Assembly (NCBI GenBank): GCA_031761405.1
Contig: JASEVX010000011.1
Location: 29,800,629-29,864,628, forward strand
Source: Serripes groenlandicus
Lineage: Eukaryota > Mollusca > Bivalvia > Cardiida > Cardiidae
Length of the DNA stretch: 64,000 bases
Reading direction: 5' to 3'
Below the pieces are notes generated by a model. It saw only the letters and a list, made by a program, of their open reading frames with translations. It made no database searches and was not told the origin of the DNA. Shown here piece by piece: positions 31,310 through 41,505 of this stretch (its first letter is position 1; each line of letters begins with the position of its first letter). The position numbers were made by a program, and so were the translations under genes.

Positions 31310-32150
31310 CGTTATTATGCCGCATGAGAACATAATTATACGTGTCTGTGAGTCCGTCCGTGTTAAAGGTTCCAAATGGTAAATAAACCTTCGTGTTACC
31401 GAAGTGGTTATAAATGTAAATTACGAAAGGAGGGACTAAAAGCAAGATGTAGATTTCTTATAGATTCTTGAAAAAATGTTTTTTTATAAGTTGAAATGTA
31501 TTTCGAAAATTATTCAATAAAAGATTGCTTACACCAAATTGTTTAAATGGATAGTGCTTTAAAGTAGATTGTTGAAACCTTATGTGACTCATGTTCGAAT
31601 AATTGATTGTTTTGGTGTTTAACGCCGCTTTCAACAATGACTTTATAAAAATGGTAGTAATGGCTGCCCTCCTTGGCGCTCAGGGTTGCGGGGTTAGCAT
31701 TACATTTGCTTGGCTGGTGTCAGAATAAATGGACCACTAGTACTGGTAACTTCGCTTCAAATGCCTGAACATAGGTCTGCATATAGGAAAATGTTAACCT
31801 AAAAGCAAGTTCATCTATTTTCTTGTAACCATTAAGTCAGAGTTAATCTGGTAAATAAACGCTTCTAACCGTGTACCATATTTATAGTATTTGTAGCGTT
31901 TGGTTAGAAAACGTTTAAGAAAATCAATAATCTCGAAAAATGGATTTTTTGTTCTCAAGTACATGTATAGAGTTTAACTTGAACAGTATTTAGGAAAATG
32001 CAAAATTATGGACAATCTCTACATTAGTAACATTTGTTGAGTAATACTTTCAAAGTCGTGTCCGTGCGAGTAAAATAAAATTACGTATTGAAGCAATAGG
32101 CCTCCGAATTCACTTAGACGCACGATACTCTCTTTCCGCTCACCAAACCT
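31310..32150. other. Mostly unassigned, SINE-A and SINE-C scraps
   Basis: 31609-31640 is an inverted SINE-A 3' end (GGTGTTTAACGCCG); 31641-31755 is SINE-C body (AATGGCTGCCCTCCTTGGCG, GGACCACTAGTACTGGTAAC). The remainder is unassigned. Confidence 0.5.
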
Positions 32151-32302
32151 GAGTCATCTCCCACATCACACAGCACAGCACTCCACTCACATTACACCAA
32201 CAACTCTCACTCAACAATCACTTAACTCCCACAGCACACCACTAACATTACACCCACAATTCACCTTCTACAGCACACCACTTACATTACACCCACAATT
32301 CA
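32151..32302. repeat. CA-rich tandem repeat at a gap edge
   Basis: Repeats of CAGCACACCACTNACATTAC + ACCCACAATTCA run up to the N gap, which was probably left by this array. Confidence 0.75.
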
Positions 32303-32502
32303 NNNNNNNNNNNNNNNNNNNNNNNNNNNNNNNNNNNNNNNNNNNNNNNNNNNNNNNNNNNNNNNNNNNNNNNNNNNNNNNNNNNNNNNNNNNNNNNNNN
32401 NNNNNNNNNNNNNNNNNNNNNNNNNNNNNNNNNNNNNNNNNNNNNNNNNNNNNNNNNNNNNNNNNNNNNNNNNNNNNNNNNNNNNNNNNNNNNNNNNNNN
32501 NN
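32303..32502. other. Assembly gap, 200 N
   Basis: Exactly 200 N, the same as the gap at 55078; an arbitrary placeholder length. Confidence 0.99.
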
Positions 32503-33083
32503 CCAGGGGGCGGGGCTATTTTGCCTTTTATGGCTATAGTGAAAACTTAAAAAATCTTCTCCTCCATAAGTGTCGGGCTGATTTTCAAATAATTTTGTAG
32601 AAATGTTCCTTGGGTGACCCTCTATCAGATTCCTTCAAGCCATGTTGATTGGTCGAAAAACATGGCCGCCAGGGGGCGGGGCTATTTTGCCTTATATGGC
32701 CAAAGTGAAAACTTAAAAAATCTTCTCCTCCGAAAGTGTCAGGCTGATTTTCAAATAATTTTGCAGAAATGTTCCTTGGATGACCCTCTATCAGATTCCT
32801 TCAAGCCAAGTTGATTGGTCAAAAAACATGGCTACCAGGGGGGGGGGGGGCTATTTTGCCTTATATGGCTGTAGTGAAAACTTAAAAAATCTTCTCCTCC
32901 AAAAGTGTCTAGCCGATTTTCAAATAATTTTGTAGAAATATTCCTAGGGTGACCCTCTATCAGATTCCTTCAAGCCAAGTTGATTGGTCGGAAACTATGG
33001 CTGCCATGGGGTGGGGCTTATATAGCTAAAGTGAAAAAAAAAAATCAGGTGAGCGATTCCAGGGCCATCATGGCCCTCTTGTT
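32503..33083 (+). mobile_element. Tandem-cored repeat with GGCC-hairpin end
   Basis: At least three units of about 165 bp (GGGGCGGGGCTATTTTGCCT, CTTAAAAAATCTTCTCCTCC, GTGACCCTCTATCAGATTCC, TTGATTGGTCG). It ends at GGTGAGCGATTCCAGGGCCA + TCATGGCCCTCTTGTTG: a hairpin then TCTTG, reminiscent of Helitron 3' ends but without canonical CTRR. Same family, inverted, at 45287-46490. Confidence 0.7.
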
Positions 33084-33563
33084 GCATTATTGATACCATT
33101 TTTTATGCAGTTTTCCAAGAATGGCTATCACCAACAGTCTGAGGTCTTGTTTCTTCATAGAATTAGTGTGTTGTACAATTAAACAAATAGTAGATGGACA
33201 ATACCATTCTGTTCTTTTGAAAAAGTCAGATAAATTATCAAAAAGCTCAAGTTTATATTTCTCTTATCTGTTTATATATCTTCTTATTTTTTTATATTTT
33301 ACAGATAAAACCTGACCAGACAAAGAACAGTCAAAGAATTCCAGCTTGTTTTTTTTTTTAAACTTGATCATTGTTTTTAACATTCTTATAGTCAAACCCT
33401 CATGGGAACTGCTGTAACCGTGTCTATGCACTGTTTGTCTTGCAAGAAATGACAGTTTGTAAGTGTGTGGTTTTTTGACTGTCTGCTAATTGAATGATTA
33501 AGCTTTCACTGATACATATATATAAGAAACAATTTTGTACGAAAACTGACATTTAGAGGTGTA
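33084..33563. other. Unassigned sequence
   Basis: AT-rich; the 64-residue ORF at 33121 is low complexity and unsupported. Confidence 0.3.
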
Positions 33564-33910
33564 TTCCTTTCTCACATACAGCCACATTTTGCTGTGTGGA
33601 GTACTGGTGTGAGAAAACCAGGAAATGCATGAGTAGGTGAACTGGCCGCCGTGATATAACTGAGAAATTGTTAAAAACGGCGTTAAACCCCAATCAATCA
33701 ATCAATCAATCAATTTGATGCATCCATTATTATAACAAGACTTTTAAAAACTAGTGTGCCAAAGGGTGCAATTTCTCCTTTTGCCACAATGTTTTTATCT
33801 CCTTTCAATAATAAATATCATTACTGTTTCATTTCTAAAATGTCATTCTTTTTGCCAGGGTGTTTTCAAAGTTGTCTGCTGCAGATTTGTTGTATGTGGG
33901 CAAGGGTCAA
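33564..33910 (-). mobile_element. TTAA-A MITE split by a SINE-A 3' half
   Basis: Left piece CCTTTCTCACATACAGCCAC, right piece from TTTTAAAAACTAGTGTGCCA to GTTGTCTGCTGCAG and GTGGGCAAGGGTCAA. Confidence 0.65.
33594..33716 (+). mobile_element. SINE-A 3' half
   Basis: TGTGGAGTACTGGTGTGAGA to GGCGTTAAACCCCAATCAAT with five TCAA units; nearly identical to 13700-13811, so probably recent. Confidence 0.85.
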
Positions 33911-33943
33911 GAAATACTCTCATTCACGATCAAGCTGCATACT

Positions 33944-34174
33944 ATGACCCTTTCCTCTCATATAAACGCTTTTTGACACCTCTGCAGCAGAAGGCTTTTT
34001 GAAAACATTGTGACAAAAGAAGAAATTGCTCAAAACGAGCAATTTCTTCTTTTGCCACAATGGTTTCCACTTTAAGTCATAGGTTATCCATTATATTAAA
34101 GATATTTTCCATTGTTTGACAAAAAATGTTTCAAGTCGTCTGCTGCAGATTTCTTGTATGTGGGAAAGGGTTAA
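33944..34174 (-). mobile_element. TTAA-A MITE
   Basis: CCCTTTCCTCTCATATA, CTGCAGCAGAAGGC, stem TTGCTC-AAAAC-GAGCAA, right end GTGGGAAAGGGTTAA; the left TTAA is ATGA. Confidence 0.85.
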
Positions 34175-34316
34175 TACTAGACTGCTCTGGATCTATGCTG
34201 ATCCAAAAGGTGGCTCTTGCAGTGCCATCTGGAATACGGGAAGAATTTTATTTCATTGTCAATATAAAAAAAAGCAAAAATATTTTGAGCAGTTTTCTAC
34301 TTTTCCAAGAACGCTT

Positions 34317-34547
34317 TTAACCCTTTCCCTCATACGGCAATTCTGCAGCAGACGACTTTGAACGTATTTTGTCAAAACATAGAAAATCTCCATAATTGAA
34401 TGGATAACCCTATGACGAAAAGTGGAAAACATTGTGGCAAAAGGAGAAATTGCACGTTTTGTGCAATTTCTTCTTTTGTCACTATGTTTTCAAAAAGCCG
34501 TCTGCTGCAGAGGCGTCCGAAAGCGTCTATATGAGGGAAAGGGTTAA
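34317..34547 (+). mobile_element. TTAA-A MITE, canonical
   Basis: Complete, with stem TTGCAC-GTTTT-GTGCAA and both subterminal CTGCAGCAGACG blocks. Confidence 0.9.
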
Positions 34548-34818
34548 ATGTAGTTTACTGCAGATTGGTTATTTGTTATATATGTATTAGGGGAAGGAAT
34601 AAAGTGAATCTTTTAAAACAGCTATGTTTGCACATTTTGGTGTTTTTTAATGTGTTGCGGCACATACTCTTTTTTCATCTAGTAATCAAAATATAAAAAG
34701 TGGAGGTGGCACACAAGTTTGTTTGATGAAAGTCTTGATGTTTTAGTGTGAATTTTGAAATGTGCATACATTATTGGTTATTTAAGTTGTTTTACATACT
34801 CGATCAAAACATTCTGTA

Positions 34819-35018
34819 TTTGAACCTTTTCCGACCAACAACAAATCTGCAGCATACAACTTTGAAAACATTTTGGCAAAAATATGGAAAATTTCTGTAA
34901 ATGAAAGTATTATTATGTACGCGAGTTGTTAAAATAGTTTCAAAATGAGAAATGGCTTGTTTTTCAAGTTGTCTGCTGCAGAGGCGTCAGAAAGCGTCTA
35001 TACATGGGAAAGGATTAA
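34819..35018 (+). mobile_element. TTAA-A MITE, fused pair, left
   Basis: CTGCAGCATACAACTTTG to GTTGTCTGCTGCAGAGGCGT; shortened centre (AGAAATGGCTTG). Its right TTAA (35015-35018) is shared with the next copy. Confidence 0.8.
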
Positions 35019-35247
35019 CCCTTTCCCTCATATAGAAGGTTTTTGACGGCTCTGCAGCAGACAGCTTTTTGAAAACATAGTGACAAAAGAAGAAATTGCT
35101 CAAAACGAGCAATTTCTCCTTTTGCCACAATGTTTTTTCACTTTTAGTCATAGGTTATCCATTCAATTATAGAGATTTTCTATTTTTTAACAAAATATGT
35201 TCAAAGTCGTCTGCTGCAGAATTTTCGTATGAGGGAAAGGGTTGTAA
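35015..35247 (-). mobile_element. TTAA-A MITE, fused pair, right
   Basis: Canonical minus copy, stem TTGCTC-AAAAC-GAGCAA; ends GGGAAAGGGTTGTAA. Confidence 0.85.
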
Positions 35248-35256
35248 GCGCTGAGA

Positions 35257-35348
35257 ATCCTTCTTTTGAGCAATTTCTTCTTAAATTTGTCACTATTTTT
35301 TCAAAAAGCAGAGGCGTCAGAAAGCGTCTATATGAGGGAAAGGGTTAA
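35257..35348 (+). mobile_element. TTAA-A MITE right-half fragment
   Basis: GAGCAATTTCTTCTT through AAAAAGCAGAGGCGTCAGAA to GAGGGAAAGGGTTAA; GTCGTCTGCTGC is partly deleted. Confidence 0.8.
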
Positions 35349-35403
35349 GGATCCAAATGGATACTTGTGTACAGAAGTTTCTTTTAAACCTTCTATGACT
35401 TAT

Positions 35404-35480
35404 CGGCAAACAGTGCAGAGCCAGATCAGACTCTGCAGATGCTCTGGCTTATCTGGATCTGCACCGATCTCAAATGCCTT
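35404..35480. repeat. Short palindromic GATC/CTGCA repeat
   Basis: GCAGAGCCAGATCAGACTCTGCAG-type inverted words and TCTGGATCTGCACCGATCTC, a dispersed small repeat also seen near 38787, 41600, 42010 and 47690. Confidence 0.5.
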
Positions 35481-35572
35481 AATGGTTGGTGCTCATACAT
35501 TTGTGTACATGTTCGTGGAGTATACTTTTCTAAGAATTGACAAATGAGTATCAAGAAGTTATATATACTAAG

Positions 35573-35806
35573 TTAACCCTTTCCCTCATATAGACGCTTT
35601 CTGATGCCTCTGCAGCAGACAGCTTTTTGAAAACATAGTGACAAAAGAAGAAATTGCTCAAAACGAGCAATTTCTCCTTTTGCCACAATGTTTTCCACTT
35701 TTAGTCATAGGTTATTCTTTCAATTATAGAGATTTTCTATTTTTTGACAAAATGTGTTCAATTAAAGTCGTCTGCTGCAGAATTGTTGTATGAGGGAAAG
35801 GGTTAA
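35573..35806 (-). mobile_element. TTAA-A MITE, canonical
   Basis: Perfect TTAACCCTTTCCCTCATA / TATGAGGGAAAGGGTTAA ends and stem TTGCTC-AAAAC-GAGCAA. Confidence 0.92.
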
Positions 35807-36195
35807 GACTGAATTTCTTCATTTTCAAAAACTGTTTTGCGACAGAGATGATCAAAATGTTGTATAAGATTATAGGTAAAACCATATTGTATCTCCTTTT
35901 TTCACAATAATTGCTTTTTTCATATGATAGTTTTCTTCTATAGAGACTTAAAATTGTAGATGTATATGGGTTATAAATGAGAGAGAGAGAACCACTAAAT
36001 GTGCCAGATGCTTATCAACGTGTGTGTGATAACTTTAGGTTAGATTAGATTAAAAAGTTTATTTATGTCAGAGTATTTATATGAGATGAAAGCATTATTA
36101 GATAAGATAAAAACGGGCCATAAATATACAAGTTGTTAGTATTATAAATTGATGAAGTGCCATGGAGATACCCCTTTTCTGATTCAGACTAATTT
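35807..36195. other. Unassigned sequence
   Basis: Contains a short GA run (35977-35990); nothing else recognised. Confidence 0.3.
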
Positions 36196-36412
36196 TTAAC
36201 CCTTTCCCACATCTAGACACATTCTGATGCATTTGCAGCAGACCACTTATGAAAATGTGGCAAAAGGCGGAACTGTACATGATGAGAAATTTCTCCTTTT
36301 AGCAAAACAGTTTCTACTCTAATCTTAAATAAAAGTGTCCTCTGTAGAAGGTGTCTATATTTAAAAAAGTCTATTGCTGAACAGATTTCTTGTATATAGG
36401 AAAGGGGGTTAA
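36196..36412 (-). mobile_element. TTAA-A MITE, fused pair, left
   Basis: TTAACCCTTTCCCACATCTA, TTGCAGCAGACCACTTATG; right half diverged; right TTAA 36409-36412 shared with the next copy. Confidence 0.75.
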
Positions 36413-36632
36413 CCTCATACAACAATTCTGCAGCAGACGACTTTGAACATATTTTGTCAAAAAATAGAAAATCTCTATAATTGAATGGATAACCTATGAC
36501 CAAAAGTGGAAAATATTGTGGCAAATGGAGAAATTGCTCATTTTGAGCAATTTCTTCTTTTGTCACTATGTTTTCAAAAAACTGTCTGCTGCAGAGGCGT
36601 CAGAAAGGTTTTATATCGGGGAAAGTGTCAAT
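36409..36632 (+). mobile_element. TTAA-A MITE, fused pair, right
   Basis: TTAACCTCATACAACAATTC lacks the CTTTCC of the terminus, so its left end was trimmed at the junction; stem TTGCTC-ATTTT-GAGCAA is intact. Confidence 0.8.
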
Positions 36633-36800
36633 GTCTTAAATATAGCAGACATTTTTCTTGTGATTATATTGTGGAAAAAGGAGAACTGCTCAATGTGAGT
36701 CGATGCTCTTTTTCCATCAATGTTTACAACTCACTATTTGTAAAAAGGTTTATTTCAATTTTCCAGATGTAAAATTGTATTTATCAGAATTTTTAGGAGC

Positions 36801-36950
36801 TAAACCCTTTCTCATAATTATGCATCAAGTCTACAGCAGACGACTTTAAAAAGATACAAGCAAAATTATGGACAATCTCTTTACATGTTCATGTATAAAT
36901 GAAAGTATAACTATTAAATAGAGTTGAAACAATTGTGGTAAAGTACATGT
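36801..36950 (+). mobile_element. TTAA-A MITE left fragment
   Basis: CTAAACCCTTTCTCATAATT, CTACAGCAGACGACTTTAAA and GAGTTGAAACAATTGTGGTA; the right half is missing. Confidence 0.6.
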
Positions 36951-37051
36951 ATATGGCATTTTCAATGCCAGTTTAGCTTTTATCTGTTCTTACAAAACAT
37001 TATGAATTGCAGGACAAAAGAAAGATTTCAACCAACCACAAAGCATATGTT

Positions 37052-37275
37052 TTAAACCCTTTTGACACTTACCAATATTGGACATGACTTTTGAAAACAT
37101 TGCAATAAAAGGTGAAATTGCTAAAAAAAAAAAAACAAGCAATTTCACCTTTTATTGTAATATTTTCAACTCTTTTATCAATATAAATCTTGAGTTTTTT
37201 AGATTCTTGAAAACAATTCGTCTGTTGATTGTAAAGCAGAAGACCTTTGAAAAGTCATGTGAAGTAATGGGTTAA
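37052..37275 (-). mobile_element. TTAA-C MITE copy 1
   Basis: Right end GTGAAGTAATGGGTTAA; central hairpin AAGGTGAAATTGC...GCAATTTCACCTTT. It resembles TTAA-A in layout but has its own ends, so it is a sister family. The left end has decayed to TTAAACCCTTTTGACAC. Confidence 0.7.
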
Positions 37276-37434
37276 AGAAAAATCCTTGATAGTCATTATC
37301 TGATTATAGAAAGAAAAAAAAACACATTCTTGTATAAAAACAGACATGATTTCAAACTTGTCATTAAATGTATATTTACTCAGAGCTCTAGATAAGGAGC
37401 ATTCATCATGCTCTAAAATCCTTATTTGACCCTC

Positions 37435-37509
37435 TAACCCTATGTTGTGGGTACTCAAAAGAATCGTCTCAGTGAGACGATTCTTTTGAGTATGCACAAC
37501 ATAGGGTTA
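37435..37509. repeat. Fold-back FB-M, complete palindrome
   Basis: 37 bp arms centred on 37472: TAACCCTATGTTGTG...AAAGAATCGTCTCA and its complement, two mismatches. Preceded by GAGCTCTAGATAAGGAGCAT...AAAATCCTTATTTGAC as in the copy at 49309. Confidence 0.85.
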
Positions 37510-37833
37510 GCTTTAATTATAAGAGAGAAATTGTGGGAAAAAGAGCTGAATAGTCAATACCCTTCTCCTTATCTTGACCTCTGTTTAATTAATGGTGTTT
37601 ATCAATATCAACACATTTTTTGTCATTTTTTTCACTTGATAAATCACCAATTACTTCAGATTTATTTGATTCCTATCTAATCACCAAACAAATCAGTGCA
37701 ATATTTGATTATCTCATCAATCTTAATAAGTACATATTGATTTCTTCCAATTTAATCTCATCTGATTTTATTGGAAAAAAAAGATGAACTATCGCATTAT
37801 CGTCAGCATCCAATCTGTATTGCAATCTTAAGG

Positions 37834-38186
37834 TTAACCCTCTCCCACCTATAGACACTTTCTGATGCCTCTGCAGCAGACGACTTTCGAAAACATTATG
37901 ACAAAAGAATAATTGCTCAAAACGAGCAATTATTCATTTTGCCACAATGTTTTCAACCGTTAGTTTAAACATATTTTATTGTCAAATAAATCACATGGTA
38001 TAACAACATTAGAGATTACAAAAGCAAATTATTAAAGCAAAAGGGTCGAGCCACAAGTTCTCAAACTTAATTACGGCTCTCCCCGTTTGCAGATATTGAC
38101 CCTACAATTATAGAGATTTTCCATATTTTTTAATAGACATTTTCAAATTCGTCTGCTGCAGATTTGTTGTATGTGGGAAAGGGTTT
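37834..38186 (-). mobile_element. TTAA-A MITE with a 140 bp insertion
   Basis: TTAACCCTCTCCCACCTATA, CTGCAGCAGACGACTTTCG, stem TTGCTC-AAAAC-GAGCAA, then unrelated sequence at about 37966-38106 before ATTATAGAGATTTTCC and GTCTGCTGCAGATTTG. Confidence 0.8.
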
Positions 38187-38704
38187 AGTTGTGGGGTTAG
38201 GTCAAATTTTCTCTAAACTATACAAGCTTAAGCTAATTGGAACTAGTCTTCATCATCATATGACAAATGTATATATTGCAATGGCCATAACTCTTCAAAA
38301 TTCATTCATCATTATTAAATCAGACTTTTTATAACAAGGGCCACAACTTGACCAAACTTTTTTGGTGATTTATTGCCATTTTAGAATTTTCATCAATTAG
38401 ATGAGCGAATGGCACCAGATTGTGATGCTTAATAATGTTCATTTTTCTTACCCAGTAGTCTTAATTCAATTAGAATTTCAATTTTCAGATCTGAATTCAT
38501 TGCATAATGTTTTTTAGCTATTTCACACATTACATAATATTGTTGTTTGATTCAGATAGTTGAAATAGATGATCACATTCTATTGAAAATAATTTGAATC
38601 TCCACAAAGGAGGTTAAGCCTTCAGGCATGTCATTATCATTTTAGATTGTAACCGTCGAGTCAATGCATATGTAGATTCTGATCAGTATCTGCACTCTTA
38701 GCTG
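38187..38704. other. Unassigned sequence
   Basis: AT-rich; nothing recognised. Confidence 0.3.
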
Positions 38705-38891
38705 TTAACTCTTTGCACGCTATATTGTCATCTGCAAAAGTTTGAAAATCCCACATGTTTACTGAAATATTATCTGAGTATTAAACAGTTTGGATCTCAG
38801 ATCAGTCCCCACATTTTGTGGGGTCTGATCTGGATCCAAACTGTTTGGAAATTTCATCAACGGTTGGTGAAACCTGCCGCAAGCGTGTTAA
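38705..38891. mobile_element. Hairpin element between TTAA sites
   Basis: TTAACTCTTTGCACGC to GCCGCAAGCGTGTTAA with a strong inner hairpin: CAGTTTGGATCTCAGATCAG...CTGATCTGGATCCAAACTG (38787-38853) around TGTGGGG-type arms. Possibly another small TTAA family; only one copy here. Confidence 0.5.
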
Positions 38892-39117
38892 CCCTTTTCC
38901 TCATATAGACGCTTTCTGACGCCTCTGCAGCAGACGGCTTTTTGAAAACATAGTGACAAAAGAAGAAATTGCATAAAACGTGCAATTTCTCCTTTTGCCA
39001 CAATGTTTTCCACTTTTTGTCATAGGTTATCCATTCAATTATGGAGATTTTCTATTTTTTGACGAAATATGTTTAAAGTCGTCTGCTGCAGAATTGTCGT
39101 ATGAGGGAAAGGGTTAA
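38888..39117 (-). mobile_element. TTAA-A MITE, canonical
   Basis: Complete; stem is TTGCAT-AAAAC-GTGCAA with one unpaired position. Confidence 0.9.
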
Positions 39118-39128
39118 GTGAAGGTTTC

Positions 39129-39367
39129 TTTAACCTTTTTTATACAAACAGCAAATCTGCAGAAGACTACTATGAAACATATTGGCAACACTGGCAAGTG
39201 TATAATATTATGAATGAAGGTATAACTGTTGAATATATATATATAAAAAAACATTGTGGCAAAAGAAGAAATTGCTCATGATGACCATTTCTCCTTTCAC
39301 CATATTGTTTTCAAAAGTCATCTGCTGCAGATGCGTCAGAAAAAGTCTGTATGTGGGAAAGGGTTAA
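39129..39367 (+). mobile_element. TTAA-A MITE
   Basis: TTAACCTTTTTTATACAAAC, CTGCAGAAGACTACTATG; right end TGTGGGAAAGGGTTAA. Contains a small TA run (39234-39244). Confidence 0.8.
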
Positions 39368-39568
39368 AGAATCTTCTAGTAAAGATAGCAAAACACTGAC
39401 CAGACTGTAGTAATGTGTTGGATTGTCTCAAACTACATATCTGATAGCTGCAGTTTCCTATGTTAAAGTTTATTCATGAGCTCATAATGTTATATCAGTA
39501 TTTGGCCCTCTCAGATAAGATGGGGGGCATTGTTGACTGCACAATCATGACAACAAAAAACAGTAGGC

Positions 39569-39776
39569 TTAACCCTTTCCCTTATACGGCAATTCTGCAG
39601 CAGACGACTTTGAACATATTTTGTCAAAACATGGATAACCTATGACTAAAGTGGAAAACATTGTGGCAAAAGGAGAAATTGCACGTTTTGTGCAATTTCT
39701 TCTTTTGTCACTATGTTTTCAAAGAGCCGTCTGCTGCAGAGGCATCCGAAAGCGTCTATATGAGGGAAAGGGTTAA
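39569..39776 (+). mobile_element. TTAA-A MITE, chain of three, first
   Basis: Canonical with stem TTGCAC-GTTTT-GTGCAA; a short internal deletion removes GAAAATCTCTATAATTGAAT. Confidence 0.9.
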
Positions 39777-40054
39777 CCCCTTTTCCACATATAAAATAAT
39801 ATGCAGCAGATGAATTTGAAAACATTTAGGGACAAATATGGAAAATCTATATAAATGAAAGAATAAAAAGTGTTGAAAACATTGTGTCAAAAGGATAAAT
39901 TGCTCAAAAGATGCACTTTTACACATTTCTTGTTTTGGCCACATTGTTTTCAATACCAGACTGATGTTGCGGATGCTTCATCAAAATTAATCTATTGAGC
40001 AAGTTTTCATGTTGCCACAGTATTTTAAACTCTATTCATTACTTGTATGTGAGA
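39773..40054 (+). mobile_element. TTAA-A MITE, chain of three, middle
   Basis: TTAACCCCTTTTCCACATAT and ATGCAGCAGATGAATTTG at the left, GTATGTGAGAAAGGACTTAA at the right. It is over-long, containing two partial right halves (39950 and 40020 regions). Confidence 0.7.
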
Positions 40055-40290
40055 AAGGACTTAACCATTTTCCACATACTACAAATCTGCAGCAGATGAT
40101 TTTGAAAAGATCTTGGCAAAAATATGGAAAGTTTCTATAAATTAAAGTTTGATTATTGAATAGAGTGGAAAACATTACGGCGAAAGGAGAAATTGCTCGT
40201 TATGAGTAATATCTCCTTTTGTCACAATGTTGCAAAAAGTCGTCTGATGCAGATGCGTCGAAATACGTCTGTATGTGGGAACAGGGTTAA
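40051..40290 (+). mobile_element. TTAA-A MITE, chain of three, last
   Basis: TTAACCATTTTCCACATACT, CTGCAGCAGATGATTTTG to GTCGTCTGATGCAGATGCGT and ACAGGGTTAA; shares TTAA 40051-40054 with the middle copy. Confidence 0.8.
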
Positions 40291-40451
40291 TACATACCTG
40301 TGTAGAAAGCTCAATGTCAGTCCCATGATGTCAGGTAATAAACCTGTATTATTTGTAAGTTTAGACTCCGATGAGGCTGTAAGTTACGTATAAGACTGAT
40401 TGCTTCTTAACTGCACCAGGACCTCTTTTAGCCTAATTGTAACAGCTCATT

Positions 40452-40668
40452 TTATAACCCTTTCTCACAAACAGATGCACCTGCAGCAGACGACTTTCGA
40501 AAACCTTGTGATAAATGGAGAAATTGCTCATATTGAGCAATTTCTCCTTTTTATCACAATGTTTTCAATTTTAATGGGAATAATAAATGCATATAGAGAG
40601 TTTCAATATCTGTTCACTGATGAGTTGAAAGTTGTCTGCTGCAGATTTGTTGTTTATGGGGAAAGGTA
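40452..40668 (-). mobile_element. TTAA-A MITE
   Basis: AACCCTTTCTCACAAACAGA, CTGCAGCAGACGACTTTCG, stem TTGCTC-ATATT-GAGCAA, GTTGTCTGCTGCAG; terminal TTAA eroded at both ends. Confidence 0.75.
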
Positions 40669-40944
40669 TATGTTTTATGTTTGTATAAAGAATTGTTTTA
40701 ATGATTGTTTCAGAGTAGAAGGTATTTTATTGTTTCATTCTTTTTTTTTCTTTTATCAAACATTGTCTCCTATGAACATTGTCTCCTATCCTATGACCAT
40801 ATGATGAAGGTTCCTCTACCATTTACATGATATGATATGTGTTTTAGGTGGTCTGTGAAGATTACGGATACAGTACTGTAGAGCGTCCACCTCTGGTATG
40901 GGAGGGTGTGGGTACTATCCCTGGCCGGATTATACCACAGACTT

Positions 40945-41112
40945 TTAACCCTTTCCCTCATACAACAATTCTGCTGCAAACGACTTTGAACGTAATTTGT
41001 CAGATGGATAACCTATGATTAAAAGTGGAAAACATTGTGACAAAAGGAGAAATTGCACGTTCTGTGCAATTTCTTCTTTTGTCACTATGTTTTCATAACG
41101 CCGTCTGCTTTA
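40945..41112 (+). mobile_element. TTAA-A MITE, truncated, first of a fused pair
   Basis: Complete to CGCCGTCTGC, where it meets the TTAA of the second copy; its own right terminus (about 55 bp) is missing. Confidence 0.85.
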
Positions 41113-41341
41113 ACCCTTTCCCTCTTACGACAATTCTGCTGCAGACGACTTTGAACGTATTTTGTCAAAACATGTAGAAAATCTCCATAAGTGAATGGAT
41201 AACCTATGACAAAAAGTGGAAAACATTGTGGCAAAAGGAGAAATTGCACGTTTTGTGCAATTTCTTCTTTTGTCACTATGTTTTCAAAAAGCCCTATGCT
41301 GCAGAGGCATCCGAAAGCGTCTATATGAGGGAAAGGGTTAA
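41109..41341 (+). mobile_element. TTAA-A MITE, second of a fused pair
   Basis: Canonical, stem TTGCAC-GTTTT-GTGCAA; right subterminal reads GCCCTATGCTGCAG. Confidence 0.88.
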
Positions 41342-41505
41342 AAATGGTAGTAATGGCTGCAGCCCCCTTGGCGCTCAGGGTAGCGGGTATAGCATTACAA
41401 CCGACTGACTGGTGTCCTTGACCAGTAATACCCAGGAAATGGGTGTGATATAATTGAAAGAAAATATTGAAAGCTGCTTTAAAATCCAGACAATCAATAT
41501 AGAAG

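Larger units (their letters stand above)
40870..41505 (+). mobile_element. SINE-C split by two TTAA-A copies
   Basis: Head TAGAGCGTCCACCTCTGGTA...GGCCGGATTATACCACAGAC at 40870-40944, resuming after 41341 with AATGGTAGTAATGGCTGCAG, CCGACTGACTGGTGTCC and TGTGATATAATTGAAAG to a CCAGACAATCAATA tail. The break is exactly at TTAA. Confidence 0.75.

Noticed and set aside
36506..36772. Short ORFs with recurring peptides (e.g. EKLLIMSNFFFCHNVFK)
   Set aside because: Dozens of such ORFs across the window are the TTAA-A hairpin translated; the apparent protein conservation is DNA repeat conservation.
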